This document shows, one piece after another, positions 51,765-60,448 of a stretch of 64,000 nucleotides of DNA. Below the pieces are notes generated by a model. That model had not been told where the DNA came from and made no database searches. It worked only from the letters and a program-made list of their open reading frames with translations. Numbering within the stretch: the first letter of the stretch is position 1; each line of letters opens with the position of its first letter. The translations under genes were made by a program, and so were the position numbers. The DNA comes from Mycolicibacterium peregrinum. GTDB taxonomy: Bacteria; Actinomycetota; Actinomycetes; Mycobacteriales; Mycobacteriaceae. Where the stretch lies: assembly GCF_002102345.1 (NCBI RefSeq), contig NZ_LQPP01000011.1, forward strand, positions 62,001 to 126,000, given 5' to 3'.

Positions 51765-53415
51765 CGTCGGACCTCCTGTGGTGTTCGGTGAGCCGGATCG
51801 CTGTCAGCATGACGGTCAGCGGTCTGTCGCAGACCACGTCGGTTTGTCCGCTCGCCAATGCATCGTGCACCGTGGCGGTATCAGCGCCGGTGAGCACCGG
51901 ATGCGGACCGGAGGAGTGGGCCTGCAGCGGGCTGACGGTGCGGGCGAGTGCGGTCAGCGCAACCAGGTCGGGATGGTCGCGCTCGGACCACGCCGTCAAC
52001 TCCAAGGCGCCTTCGCGTACCTCTCCCTCGCCGCCGTCGACCGTGATCACCTTGCCATCGAGTGCGGCGGCCACGCCTGCGCCACAACCCACCACGGCAG
52101 GGCAGCCAAGTTCGCGGCTCACCACGGCGGCATGGGAGGTGGTGCCCCCGAGTTCTGTGACGATGGCGCGGGAGGCCATCATCCCGGCGACGTCGTCCGG
52201 GCTGGTTGAAGTGCGGACCAGGATCACGTCCTCACCTGCATCGGCGGCGTCGAGCGCGTCGTCGATATCCACGTAGGCCGTACCCGATGCGATGCCCGGG
52301 CAGGCCGGTAACCCACTGGCCAACAGCTTTGCCGCCAACCGTGTTTCGGGCTGAATCCCAGGGGACAGCAATGTGCTGACCTGCTCGGGGGTGACCCGTC
52401 GCAGGGCTTCGGCGTCGGTGATGAGACCGGTGTCGTGGAACTTGAGTGCCAGCCGCACGGCGGCCTGCGGGGACCGCTTGGCCGCACGGGTCTGCAGCAG
52501 CCACAGCCGGCCCTCCTCGACGGTGAACTCGATGTCCTGGACGTCGCGACCCAGCTTTTCGAGTTGGTTCGTCGCCGCGATCAACTCGGTGAACACCTGT
52601 GGCTGCGCGACGCGCAATGCATCAAGTGGCAGGCAATCGGAGGTGCCAGAGACCACGTCCTCACCCTGGGCTCTGGGCAGCCATTCGCCCAGTGGTTCGT
52701 CGGCACCTGTCGCCGGGTTGCGGCTGAACAGGACCCCGGTGCCCGAGTCGCCGCCGAGGTTGCCGAACACCATCGCCTGCACCACCACCGCGGTGCCTCC
52801 GTCGTCAGCCAGACCCTGATGGGTGCGATAGGCCTCAGCCCGAGGGCTGTGCCATGACGCGAAGATCGCCTCGATAGCACCGCGAAGTTGAACGAACGGG
52901 TCGACTGGGATTTCGGCGGATGCGTTCCCGTCCAGCACGATTCTGCGGTACATCGTCTGGAACCGGGAACGCGTGTCGGCGGCGAATCCCGGTGAGGTGT
53001 GCGCAGCCAGTGACCTTTGGACCGCATCGTCGATGCCGAGGTCGAGCACCGTATCCAGCATGCCGGGCATAGACTGTGCGGCGCCGGACCGGACGCTGAC
53101 CAGGAGCGGCCGTGGGCCGTGGCCGAACGTGCGCGAGGTCTCGGTCTCGAGCCAGCCGAGTTTGTCGACTACGTCGGGCCAGATGCGATCCAGGATCTGC
53201 TCGTCGCCTGCCATCAAAGCCGCGCACACGTCGGTGGTTATGCAGAACGCGGGAGGTACCGGCAGTCCGAGGCCTCGCATCAGGTTGATGCCGAAAGCTT
53301 TGTTGCCCAGGGTGTTACGTGACTCACTCGCGCTACCGTCGAGCAGGACTACGTAGTCCTGCTCGAGATCCGGTGCGGGGGCTTCTTCAGCGGTCGACCT
53401 CATGTTCGGCAGCAC
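51757..53415 (-). CDS. truncated PPDK-like protein: ATP-binding plus phospho-His domains, no PEP/pyruvate barrel
   Basis: 552-residue protein. Residues 30-310 match the PPDK/PEP synthase ATP-binding domain: 'LGNKAFGINLMRGLGLPVPP', 'LLVSVRSGAAQSMPGMLDTV', 'MVFGNLGGDSGTGVLFSRNP' and 'AQGEDVVSG'. Residues 365-455 are the swivelling domain, with 'ELGGTTSHAAVVSRELG' carrying His428. The C-terminal PEP/pyruvate TIM barrel of full PPDK (about 870 residues) is missing, as in the short PpdK of M. tuberculosis (Rv1127c). It can probably phosphorylate its His from ATP, but must give the phosphate to some other acceptor. GTG 53415 directly follows the LLM stop; ATG 53403 is also possible. Confidence 0.85.
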   Translation of the reverse strand: MLPNMRSTAEEAPAPDLEQDYVVLLDGSASESRNTLGNKAFGINLMRGLGLPVPPAFCITTDVCAALMAGDEQILDRIWPDVVDKLGWLETETSRTFGHGPRPLLVSVRSGAAQSMPGMLDTVLDLGIDDAVQRSLAAHTSPGFAADTRSRFQTMYRRIVLDGNASAEIPVDPFVQLRGAIEAIFASWHSPRAEAYRTHQGLADDGGTAVVVQAMVFGNLGGDSGTGVLFSRNPATGADEPLGEWLPRAQGEDVVSGTSDCLPLDALRVAQPQVFTELIAATNQLEKLGRDVQDIEFTVEEGRLWLLQTRAAKRSPQAAVRLALKFHDTGLITDAEALRRVTPEQVSTLLSPGIQPETRLAAKLLASGLPACPGIASGTAYVDIDDALDAADAGEDVILVRTSTSPDDVAGMMASRAIVTELGGTTSHAAVVSRELGCPAVVGCGAGVAAALDGKVITVDGGEGEVREGALELTAWSERDHPDLVALTALARTVSPLQAHSSGPHPVLTGADTATVHDALASGQTDVVCDRPLTVMLTAIRLTEHHRRSDDG

Positions 53416-54336
53416 CTATCCGACCTTGGGGATGATCTCCTCAGCCACCCACTGCATGTGGTCGAGGTAAGCGTTGAAATCGTTCAAGGGCGGCGGGTTG
53501 ACCCAGGTGTCGGTAACGCCACGGTCGGCGAGCATGTTGCAGTTGTCGATGATCTGCTGAGCGCTCTGGCCGAAGTGCGCGTTCGGGTCGTCGACAATGG
53601 CGTGTTCCTGTCCGATGGACAACACGGCGAGGCTGTAGAACACCGAGAAGGGCCGGTCGCCGAAACCGGGCTGGGAACGTAGATAGTCCAGCTTGGCGGG
53701 CAGCTCGTCAGGTTTGGTGAGCCACGGTGCCCAGCCATCTCCGAAGCGGGCCGCCCGGCGCAGTACGGCATCGGCGTCTCCGCCCATCCACAGCGTCGGA
53801 TGGGGTGTGGAAATCGGTTTGGGGCCGAAAGCGATGTCGTCGAACGTGACGAACTCTCCGTCGAAACTCGGTGAATCGTTGTGCCACAGTTCGAACATGG
53901 CTTCGAGGTACTCGTCGGCCATCCGGCCCCGCTTGTTGAAGGGGACACCGACTGCTTCGTACTCCTCCTTGAGCCAGCCGACCCCGACGGTGGTCTGCGC
54001 GCGACCGCCGCTGAACCAGTCGAGCGTCGCGATCTGCTTCGCGGCGACGATCGGGTTGTGCAGCGGGAGGATGGTCACCATCGACCCGATCGTGATGGTT
54101 GACGTAGCGCCGGCAATGTAGGCCTGCGCGGTGGTCGCATCGAAATAGTGGTCCCCGGAGAGCTCGACATGAGACGTCGGTGTGAGGAAGTGCTCGGGGA
54201 GGAAGACCATCGAGTAGCCCAATTCCTCGGCCCGCCGCGCCACGTAACCGATATCCCGCCCGCCCAGGTCATGCTCCCAGGGTTGGGTGATGGCGGCGAC
54301 GTGCATGCAGTTGGGCAGATATACGGTGAATCGCAT
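53416..54336 (-). CDS. LLM-class F420-dependent oxidoreductase
   Basis: 306-residue luciferase-like protein: 'VARRAEELGYSMVFLPEHFL', 'ATSTITIGSMVTILPLHNPI', 'WFSGGRAQTTVGVGWLKEEYEA' in two pieces, and 'LWMGGDADAVLRRAARFGDG'. The form is that of the TIGR03619-type F420 enzymes. It is the first gene of the LLM-PPDK-winged helix operon; the motif 1 operator at 54419 lies 82 bases upstream. ATG 54336 has GGGAG upstream. Confidence 0.85.
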   Translation of the reverse strand: MRFTVYLPNCMHVAAITQPWEHDLGGRDIGYVARRAEELGYSMVFLPEHFLTPTSHVELSGDHYFDATTAQAYIAGATSTITIGSMVTILPLHNPIVAAKQIATLDWFSGGRAQTTVGVGWLKEEYEAVGVPFNKRGRMADEYLEAMFELWHNDSPSFDGEFVTFDDIAFGPKPISTPHPTLWMGGDADAVLRRAARFGDGWAPWLTKPDELPAKLDYLRSQPGFGDRPFSVFYSLAVLSIGQEHAIVDDPNAHFGQSAQQIIDNCNMLADRGVTDTWVNPPPLNDFNAYLDHMQWVAEEIIPKVG

Positions 54337-54418
54337 TGCCAGACTCCCAGTTTCGATTTGAGCAGCACCGCAGGTGCGTACCTCGCCGCCACGCTCGGTT
54401 CCGTGCCTCAGAACGGTA

Positions 54419-54434
54419 TGGCAGTTGACTGTCA
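54419..54434. promoter_or_regulatory. motif 1 operator copy 6 (TGGCAGTTGACTGTCA)
   Basis: Located between the LLM-PPDK operon (minus) and the broken FadD gene (plus), 49 bases before ATG 54484. Continues as CAGTCAACAG, making the three-half-site form shared with copies 2 and 4. Confidence 0.7.
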
Positions 54435-54483
54435 CAGTCAACAGTGAAGGCCGAGAATAGACGGGTTCCGGCTCAGGGAGCGC

Positions 54484-56051
54484 ATGATGTCCAGTATGGA
54501 AGTTGTCCCGGCCCGGTTCGACCACGCCGTTCAGCCTGACCGGTGGTACCGCGAGGGGTGGTACTCCCAGCGCACATTAATCGATGCCCTGGAGTCTGGT
54601 GCTGCCGAAAATAGCAATACTCCTATGGTTTTCGTTGCCGATGGCGCCGAGACCACTACGACGCCGGTGGAAATCCTGCGGCAATCGCAGGAGGTGGCCG
54701 CTGGCCTGCAGCGGCTTGGTGTCGGAGTCGGTGACGCGGTAGCGGTGCAGTTGACCAATCGGCTGGAGTGTGCCGTCGCCTATGAGGCAGTGTTGATGTG
54801 CGGAGCCACCCTGGTGCCGATCATCCACATTTACGGTCCCAACGAGGTGGGGTTCATCGTGGTGCGCTACCTCGACCGGGTAGGGCAGTTCTCGACGATT
54901 CCGACGCTGCAACAGGTGGTGGTTGTCGACGCAGCACCCGGCGAGGGCTATCTGGCCTGGCCGCCACTGTCCGGTGACCAATACCGACGTCCGGCGCCGT
55001 CGGCCGATGACGTGGCAGTATTGATTTACACCTCAGGCGCCACATCGTCACCGAAAGGTGTTCAGCACAGCCATAATTCGATGCTCGCCGAGCAGAAGAC
55101 TCTGCCTGACCTGGTGAGTGAAGGCGATGGTGTGGTCCAACTGGTCACATTTCCGCCGGGCCACATCGCGGGGGTGGGAACTCTACTTCGGCCGCTGATT
55201 TCCGGGTCCCATCGGTCTTCATGGATGGTTGGGATCCCGCGCTCGCCGTTGACTTGATCTACCGGCATCGCGTAACGGCCACCGCCGGCACGCCGTTCCA
55301 CCTGGAAGGGTTGCTCGACCTCGGCGACACCGGTGAGAAGCTGGCCACGCTGCGGGAATTCCTGGTCGGGGCGGCCACCGTCACCGAGGAACAAGGTCGG
55401 CGCGCTGGAGCGGCGGGTATCAATACTTATCGCTGCTACGGCTCTACCGAGCAACCCACCATCACCGCGGCCCGGTCTTCCGATGCGGCTCCGGCCCGGA
55501 TGGGCACCGACGGTAAGCCGATGCAGGGTGTCACGGTGCGGATCATCGGTCCGGACGGCAGTGAACAACCGGCCGGTGCCGACGGCGAGATCGTCACCCA
55601 GGGGCCGGACCAGTTCATCGGCTACCGGGACCCCGCGCTCAACGCGGACGCGTTCACCGCCGATGGCTGGTTCCGCACCGGCGATCTCGGACATCTGGAC
55701 TCCGACGGGCGGTTGACCATCACCGACCGCATCAAGGACGTCATCATCCGCGCCGGTGAAACCATTTCGCCCGGGCAGGTCGAGGACGTTCTCAACGCAC
55801 ACCCCGCGATCGCAGAGGGCGCCGCAGTCGCCGCGCCACACCCGCGCTACGGCGACGTGGTTGCCGCGGTGGTGGTCCTCAAACCCGGAGCCGCAGTGGA
55901 TCTCGCCGATCTGCGTGACCATTTCGCCGCGTCAGGGCTGGCCAGGCAGAAGACTCCGGAGCGGCTGGCGATCGTCGATGCGCTGCCCCGCACCTCGATG
56001 GGGAAAGTTCGCAAAGCTGAACTTCGCAGGCAGCATTTCGAGCGTCCGTGA
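54484..56051 (+). pseudogene. acyl-CoA synthetase (FadD family) with frameshift
   Basis: The N-terminal part (54484-55257) holds 'IYTSGATSSPKGVQHSH', and the C-terminal part in another frame (from about 55213 to 56051) holds 'RCYGSTEQPTI', 'GWFRTGDLGHLDSDGRLTIT', 'RAGETISPGQVEDVL' and the Lys region 'PRTSMGKVRKAEL'. The frames switch near 55213, where loss of one G in 'CATCGGTC' would explain the change (expected H-R-V-F-M-D-G-W). In addition 'NEVGFIVVRYLDRVGQF' suggests about 20-25 residues missing in the N-terminal half compared with related FadD. Two lesions make a pseudogene more likely than a sequencing error, but resequencing could change this. Confidence 0.75.
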
Positions 56052-56095
56052 CGAGGTGTTCGTCGTCATCGGCGGCTACGGCCACGCGTTGACTA

Positions 56096-56111
56096 TGACA
56101 GTAGACTGTCA
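56096..56111. promoter_or_regulatory. motif 1 operator copy 7 (TGACAGTAGACTGTCA)
   Basis: Perfect palindrome (arms extend to TATGACAGT/ACTGTCATA). TTGACT (56089-56094) and CATAAT (56110-56115) or TAATGT (56112-56117) flank it as possible -35 and -10 boxes, so the operator would lie inside the promoter of the operon starting at 56154. Confidence 0.75.
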
Positions 56112-56153
56112 TAATGTGAACAGAATCCTCCGCCGACGAGAAGGGCGTACTTC

Positions 56154-56519
56154 GTGGCTCCGAATCTGTTCGTTGTGTTGACCAACCCGATCGAGGGCAC
56201 CGATGATGCTTTCAATGCTTGGTATGACAACCAGCATGTCCCGGAAGTTCTGGACGTCCCCGGTGTGGTGTCGGCCCAGCGGTATGACATCGCTGAAGTC
56301 AAGGTGCCCGATGACGAAGACCTTCCCGCACAGTTGCCCCCGCCGACCCATCGGTACATGGTGATCTACGAACTGGGTGACGAACCGGACACGGTGATGG
56401 CAGAGTTCCTCAAGCGCGTCATGGCGGGGACGCTGACGTTGGGGGAGTGGCTCGACCTGAGCACGGTGTCGCTCACCGGCTGGACACCTCGTGGCCAACG
56501 CGTGACGGCCGCGCAATAA
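56154..56519 (+). CDS. EthD/dimeric alpha-beta-barrel-like small protein
   Basis: 121-residue protein with 'FVVLTNPIEGTDDAFNAWYD' and 'NQHVPEVLDVPGVVSAQRYD', the typical start of EthD and similar dimeric ferredoxin-like barrels, and 'YMVIYELGD' as a central strand. EthD proteins are needed in some P450 systems (ether degradation), though their function is not fully known. GTG 56154 is the start; the stop overlaps the next ATG (TAATG). It heads the operon 56154-60870 under motif 1 copy 7. Confidence 0.75.
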   Translation: MAPNLFVVLTNPIEGTDDAFNAWYDNQHVPEVLDVPGVVSAQRYDIAEVKVPDDEDLPAQLPPPTHRYMVIYELGDEPDTVMAEFLKRVMAGTLTLGEWLDLSTVSLTGWTPRGQRVTAAQ

Positions 56520-57127
56520 TGGGCGACCTACTTACCGGCATTGCGGCTCAACGTGCCTGTAGGCGCTTCGATCCGGATGGCACGGTATCCGACACAGACA
56601 TCGAGCAGATGTTGACCGCAGCCGTGCACGCGCCGAGCGCGGAGAACACTCAGCCGTGGACGTTCATCGTGGTTCGCGACGCACAGAGCCGAAAACTGCT
56701 CGCAGAATGGTGGACTGAGACCTGGAATGCCGGTGGCGGTGACTTCGTCAAGCAGAGTCTCGACGACAAGGCGCTCGTTGCTGATCTCGAATACGGTTTC
56801 GCCAAAGGCGGATTCGCAGCAGCGCCGGTCATCGTGGTGGTGTGCGCCGACACCGATCGGGTCGCCGAGATCTACGCACCGTCCTCGATCTACCCGGCCG
56901 TGCAGAATCTGCTGCTCGCCGCGAACGACCTCGGATACGGCTCATGCCTCACCACCGGGCTGACCACTTTCGGCATCGACCGGGTCCGCGAACTGCTCGA
57001 GTTGCCTGCCAACTTGAACCCGATGGCCGCCGTCTATGTGGGCCAACCCAACAAGAAACTTTCACCGCCCCGTCGTCGCCCGGCCACGTCGGTGACGTAT
57101 CGCGAGCGATTCGGGACACCCTGGTGA
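56519..57127 (+). CDS. nitroreductase-family FMN protein
   Basis: 202-residue protein of the nitroreductase fold: 'RACRRFDPDGTVSDTDIEQM', 'APSAENTQPWTFIVVRD' (FMN-binding region), 'PAVQNLLLAANDLGYGSCLT' and the end 'RRRPATSVTYRERFG'. It could reduce a quinone, nitro group or enone. ATG 56519 overlaps the upstream stop by one base, so the two genes are coupled. Confidence 0.85.
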   Translation: MGDLLTGIAAQRACRRFDPDGTVSDTDIEQMLTAAVHAPSAENTQPWTFIVVRDAQSRKLLAEWWTETWNAGGGDFVKQSLDDKALVADLEYGFAKGGFAAAPVIVVVCADTDRVAEIYAPSSIYPAVQNLLLAANDLGYGSCLTTGLTTFGIDRVRELLELPANLNPMAAVYVGQPNKKLSPPRRRPATSVTYRERFGTPW

Positions 57128-57146
57128 CGAGAATGGAGATGTGCTA

Positions 57147-59297
57147 ATGACATTGGCGATAACCGAGGATCATCGCGCGCTCGCCGAGGTGGCCACCGCG
57201 ATGGTGAACGGACGTGGCGGCGTCGCAACCGCCCGCCGGATTCTGCTTGAGTCCGACACCGCCGGAAGGTGGTGGACCGAAGACGGACTGTGGAAAGAAA
57301 TCGTGTCCACCGGGTGGCTGGGTCTGCACATCGACGAGCAGTACGGCGGCCAGGGCTATGGACTGCCCGAGCTGACCATCGTGCTGGAGCAACTGGGACG
57401 CGCAGCAATCGGCGGGCCGTTTCTGCCCACTGTCGCAGTGTCGGCGGTGATCGCCGAAATCGGCACCGACGAGCAGCGCAGACGTTGGCTGCCCCAGCTG
57501 GTGTCCGGTGACCTCGTGGCCGGCATCGGCACCAAGAGTGATGCGGCTCTTGCGGATTCACGCGTCACCGCCTCCGCAGTGCCTACCTTGGCCGAGTCCG
57601 CCGCAGACGTGTTCTTGCTGCCGGTGGGCGACGATGTGGTGCTCGTCGGGACCGGTGACGGGGTGAGCACGAGGACAATCGAGTCAGTCGACCAGCTCTT
57701 ACGGCCGGTCACACTGGTCAGCCTCTCCTCGGCTGTGGTCGCCGAGGTGTTCCCCGGTGCGGCAGCGGTTGTCGCGCGCGTGGTGCGGTTGCTGGCCGCG
57801 GCGGAGGCAGTCGGCGGACTCGGCGCCTGCACCGAGATGGCCACCGGGTATGCCGTGGCCCGGGAACAGTTCGGTCGGCCCATCGGCTCTTTCCAAGCGG
57901 TCAAACATCATTGCGCCAACATGTTGGTCGACACGGAGCTGGCGGTGGCAGCGACCTGGGACGCCGCCCGGGCCGAAGGCGTGGAGGCCGAGCTGGCGGT
58001 GGCGATGGCGGCGGGACACGCCCTGCCCGCCTACCAGCAGGTGGCGCTGCTGAATGTTCAGGTACACGGTGGGATCGGCTACACCTGGGAGCATGATGCC
58101 CATCTCTATATCCGGCGTGCGACGGTGCTGCAGGTCTTTGCGGGTGACCAGGAGGCGTTGCGCGACCGGGTTGTCGAGTTGCAGATCCACGGAGTGCGGC
58201 GGGGTCACTCGGTGGAGCTTCCTCCCGAGGCCGAGCAGTATCGGCAGGCGGCGAACGACTTCCGTGCCGAGGTCGAGGCTGCTGCCGCCGAGAGCGCCCA
58301 GAAGCTCTGGGCGCGCAGCGGATACCTGCAGCCCCACTGGCCGAAACCATACGGTCGCAACGCCGGCAGCACCGAGCAGCTGATCATCGAGGAAGTTCTC
58401 GCCGGACTCGATAAACCCAGCCTCGGCCTCGGCGAATGGGTGGTGCCCACGCTGCTGCAGCATGGCAGCGCCGAACAGATCGAGCGCTTGATGTGGCCCA
58501 GTCTGGAAGGCGAGGTGCGGTGGTGCCAGCTCTTCAGCGAGCCCGGTGCCGGCTCTGATGCCGCGGCGGTGGCCACCAAGGCCCGCCGCGTCGAGGGCGG
58601 CTGGGTGGTCACCGGACAGAAAGTGTGGACCAGCGATGCAGTGAACTGCCAGCGTGGACTCGCCACCGTGCGTACCGATCCAGATGTGCCCAAACACAAG
58701 GGCATCACCGCGATGGTGATCGACCTCGCCGATCCGGCGGTGCAGATCCGCCCGCTGACCGAGATCACCGGTGAGACGATGTTCAACGAGGTCTTCTTCG
58801 ACGATGTGTTCGTCCCCGATCGTGACGTGGTCGGCCCGGTGAATGCGGGCTGGGGCGTGGCGATGGCGGCGTTCGGCAACGAACGGGTGTCCATCGGCGG
58901 CGGGTCCGTCACGATGACGGCCGACGCGTTGATCGATCTCCTGACAGCGCACCGTCCCGGCGACACCGGGCTCGCCCGCGATGTCGGTGCGCTGCTGATC
59001 GAGGCATATACGCTGGCGGCGTTGAACCTGCGGCAGGCCGCCCGTGCGGTATTCGAAGCCGGCGCCGGCATTGAGGGCAACATCGCGAAGCTCTTCGGCG
59101 CTGAACACGCCCAACGGGTCGCGGAACTCGCGTTGCGGATCGCCGGTCCGGCGATCCTTGTTGGCGAGGAGCCCACCGTCGTGCATGACTACCTGTTCAG
59201 CAGGTGCCTGACCATTGCAGGCGGCACGTCGGAGATCGTCAGAAACCTGATCGCAGAACGCATTCTCGGCCTGCCGCGCGATACGTCAGCCAAGTAG
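57147..59297 (+). CDS. fused two-domain acyl-CoA dehydrogenase (FadE34/ChsE3-like)
   Basis: 716-residue fusion of a beta-like ACAD half ('GGIGYTWEHDAHLYIRRA' near residue 310) and an alpha-like half ('LFSEPGAGSDAAAVAT', 'TGQKVWTS', 'AGGTSEIVRNLIAERILGLP' at the end). It has the same order as the protein at 35056, with similar motifs throughout, so the two are paralogues. It should dehydrogenate a bulky acyl-CoA. ATG 57147 has GGAG eight bases upstream; GTG 57141 is an alternative. The Cys-less thiolase gene follows after 14 bases. Confidence 0.88.
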   Translation: MTLAITEDHRALAEVATAMVNGRGGVATARRILLESDTAGRWWTEDGLWKEIVSTGWLGLHIDEQYGGQGYGLPELTIVLEQLGRAAIGGPFLPTVAVSAVIAEIGTDEQRRRWLPQLVSGDLVAGIGTKSDAALADSRVTASAVPTLAESAADVFLLPVGDDVVLVGTGDGVSTRTIESVDQLLRPVTLVSLSSAVVAEVFPGAAAVVARVVRLLAAAEAVGGLGACTEMATGYAVAREQFGRPIGSFQAVKHHCANMLVDTELAVAATWDAARAEGVEAELAVAMAAGHALPAYQQVALLNVQVHGGIGYTWEHDAHLYIRRATVLQVFAGDQEALRDRVVELQIHGVRRGHSVELPPEAEQYRQAANDFRAEVEAAAAESAQKLWARSGYLQPHWPKPYGRNAGSTEQLIIEEVLAGLDKPSLGLGEWVVPTLLQHGSAEQIERLMWPSLEGEVRWCQLFSEPGAGSDAAAVATKARRVEGGWVVTGQKVWTSDAVNCQRGLATVRTDPDVPKHKGITAMVIDLADPAVQIRPLTEITGETMFNEVFFDDVFVPDRDVVGPVNAGWGVAMAAFGNERVSIGGGSVTMTADALIDLLTAHRPGDTGLARDVGALLIEAYTLAALNLRQAARAVFEAGAGIEGNIAKLFGAEHAQRVAELALRIAGPAILVGEEPTVVHDYLFSRCLTIAGGTSEIVRNLIAERILGLPRDTSAK

Positions 59298-59311
59298 ATC
59301 GGAGAAACCAG

Positions 59312-60448
59312 ATGACCTGTGCCGTAGTCGGTATAGGACGCACGCAGTACTCACGCAAGTCCGGTCGCACCACCCGAGCGATGGCGGTGGCGGCGTGTCG
59401 GGACGCCATCGATGATGCGGGTCTCACCCCTGCCGATGTCGACGGCATCTGCACCTTCATGGTCAACGATTCCGAACAGCCCATCTTCGTCGGCTGGGCC
59501 CTGGGTATCGACGAGTTGGCATGGGCCAATGCCATGTACGGCGGCGGGAACCTGGTGGCTGACCAGATCGCCACGGCCGCCGCGGTGATCGAGGCCGGGA
59601 TATGCAAGGCAGTCCTGGTCTACCGCTCGCTCAACGGGCGTTCCGGCCATCGTTTCGGACATGTGGAAGGGCCGATGCAGGTAACCCACGATGACCAGTT
59701 CGACACCGCATCGGGGTACATGGTGCCGCCGCAGTGGTTCGCCATGTGGGCCCGCCGACATCAGCACGAATATGGTTCCACATCAGAGGATCTCGGCCAG
59801 ATTGCCATCACTCAGCGGGCACATGCCGGGCCCAACGAACATGCAATACGCCGCGAACCGCTGACGCTGGACGACTACCTCGCCGCCCGGTGGATCAATG
59901 AACCGTTCCGGGTGCTGGACTGCACGTCGGAGGTCGACGGCGCGGTGGCCATCCTGATCACCGGCGAGGACATCGCCCGCGACTGCAAGCAGGATCCGAT
60001 GTGGCTGGTCGGATCGTCGAACTCCCAGAGCGGAGCAGGCTGGACGTCATGGGATGACCCAGCCGAGATGTATTCACGCACCGCTGGTCCGAAGATCTGG
60101 GCGAAGACGGGCCTGACGCCGGCCGATATGGATGTGGCGTGCATGTACGACTGCTTCACCTACACCGTGATGGCCACCATGGAGGGCTTCGGCTTCTGCG
60201 AGAAGGGCGAGGTGGGCAAGTTCTTCGCCACGGGTCGCGCCACCTACGGCGGTGACGTGGTGGTGAACCCACACGGGGGCCTGCTGTCCGAGGGGTACAT
60301 CCACGGTCTCAACCACCATTACGAGGCAGCGTTGCAGCTACGCCATGCCGCCGGCGTGCGTCAGGTCGACAACGCCCAACTGGCGCTGGTCACCGCGGGT
60401 GGAGGCCCGTTCGGCGGGGCCAATGTCTACAGCAGGGAGAAGCCATGA
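59312..60448 (+). CDS. Cys-less thiolase-fold protein (putative retro-aldolase, Ltp type)
   Basis: 378-residue thiolase-fold protein: 'CAVVGIGRTQYSRKSG' start, 'DAGLTPADVDGICTFMV', 'NPHGGLLSEGYIHGLNHHYE' near the end. In the nucleophile region it reads 'WANAMYGGGNLVADQIA', with no Cys. It is directly followed by its DUF35 partner (ATGA overlap) and preceded by the fused ACAD, forming a dehydrogenase-aldolase module. ATG 59312 has a GGAGA box; the open frame further upstream is a shadow of the ACAD gene. Confidence 0.85.
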   Translation: MTCAVVGIGRTQYSRKSGRTTRAMAVAACRDAIDDAGLTPADVDGICTFMVNDSEQPIFVGWALGIDELAWANAMYGGGNLVADQIATAAAVIEAGICKAVLVYRSLNGRSGHRFGHVEGPMQVTHDDQFDTASGYMVPPQWFAMWARRHQHEYGSTSEDLGQIAITQRAHAGPNEHAIRREPLTLDDYLAARWINEPFRVLDCTSEVDGAVAILITGEDIARDCKQDPMWLVGSSNSQSGAGWTSWDDPAEMYSRTAGPKIWAKTGLTPADMDVACMYDCFTYTVMATMEGFGFCEKGEVGKFFATGRATYGGDVVVNPHGGLLSEGYIHGLNHHYEAALQLRHAAGVRQVDNAQLALVTAGGGPFGGANVYSREKP

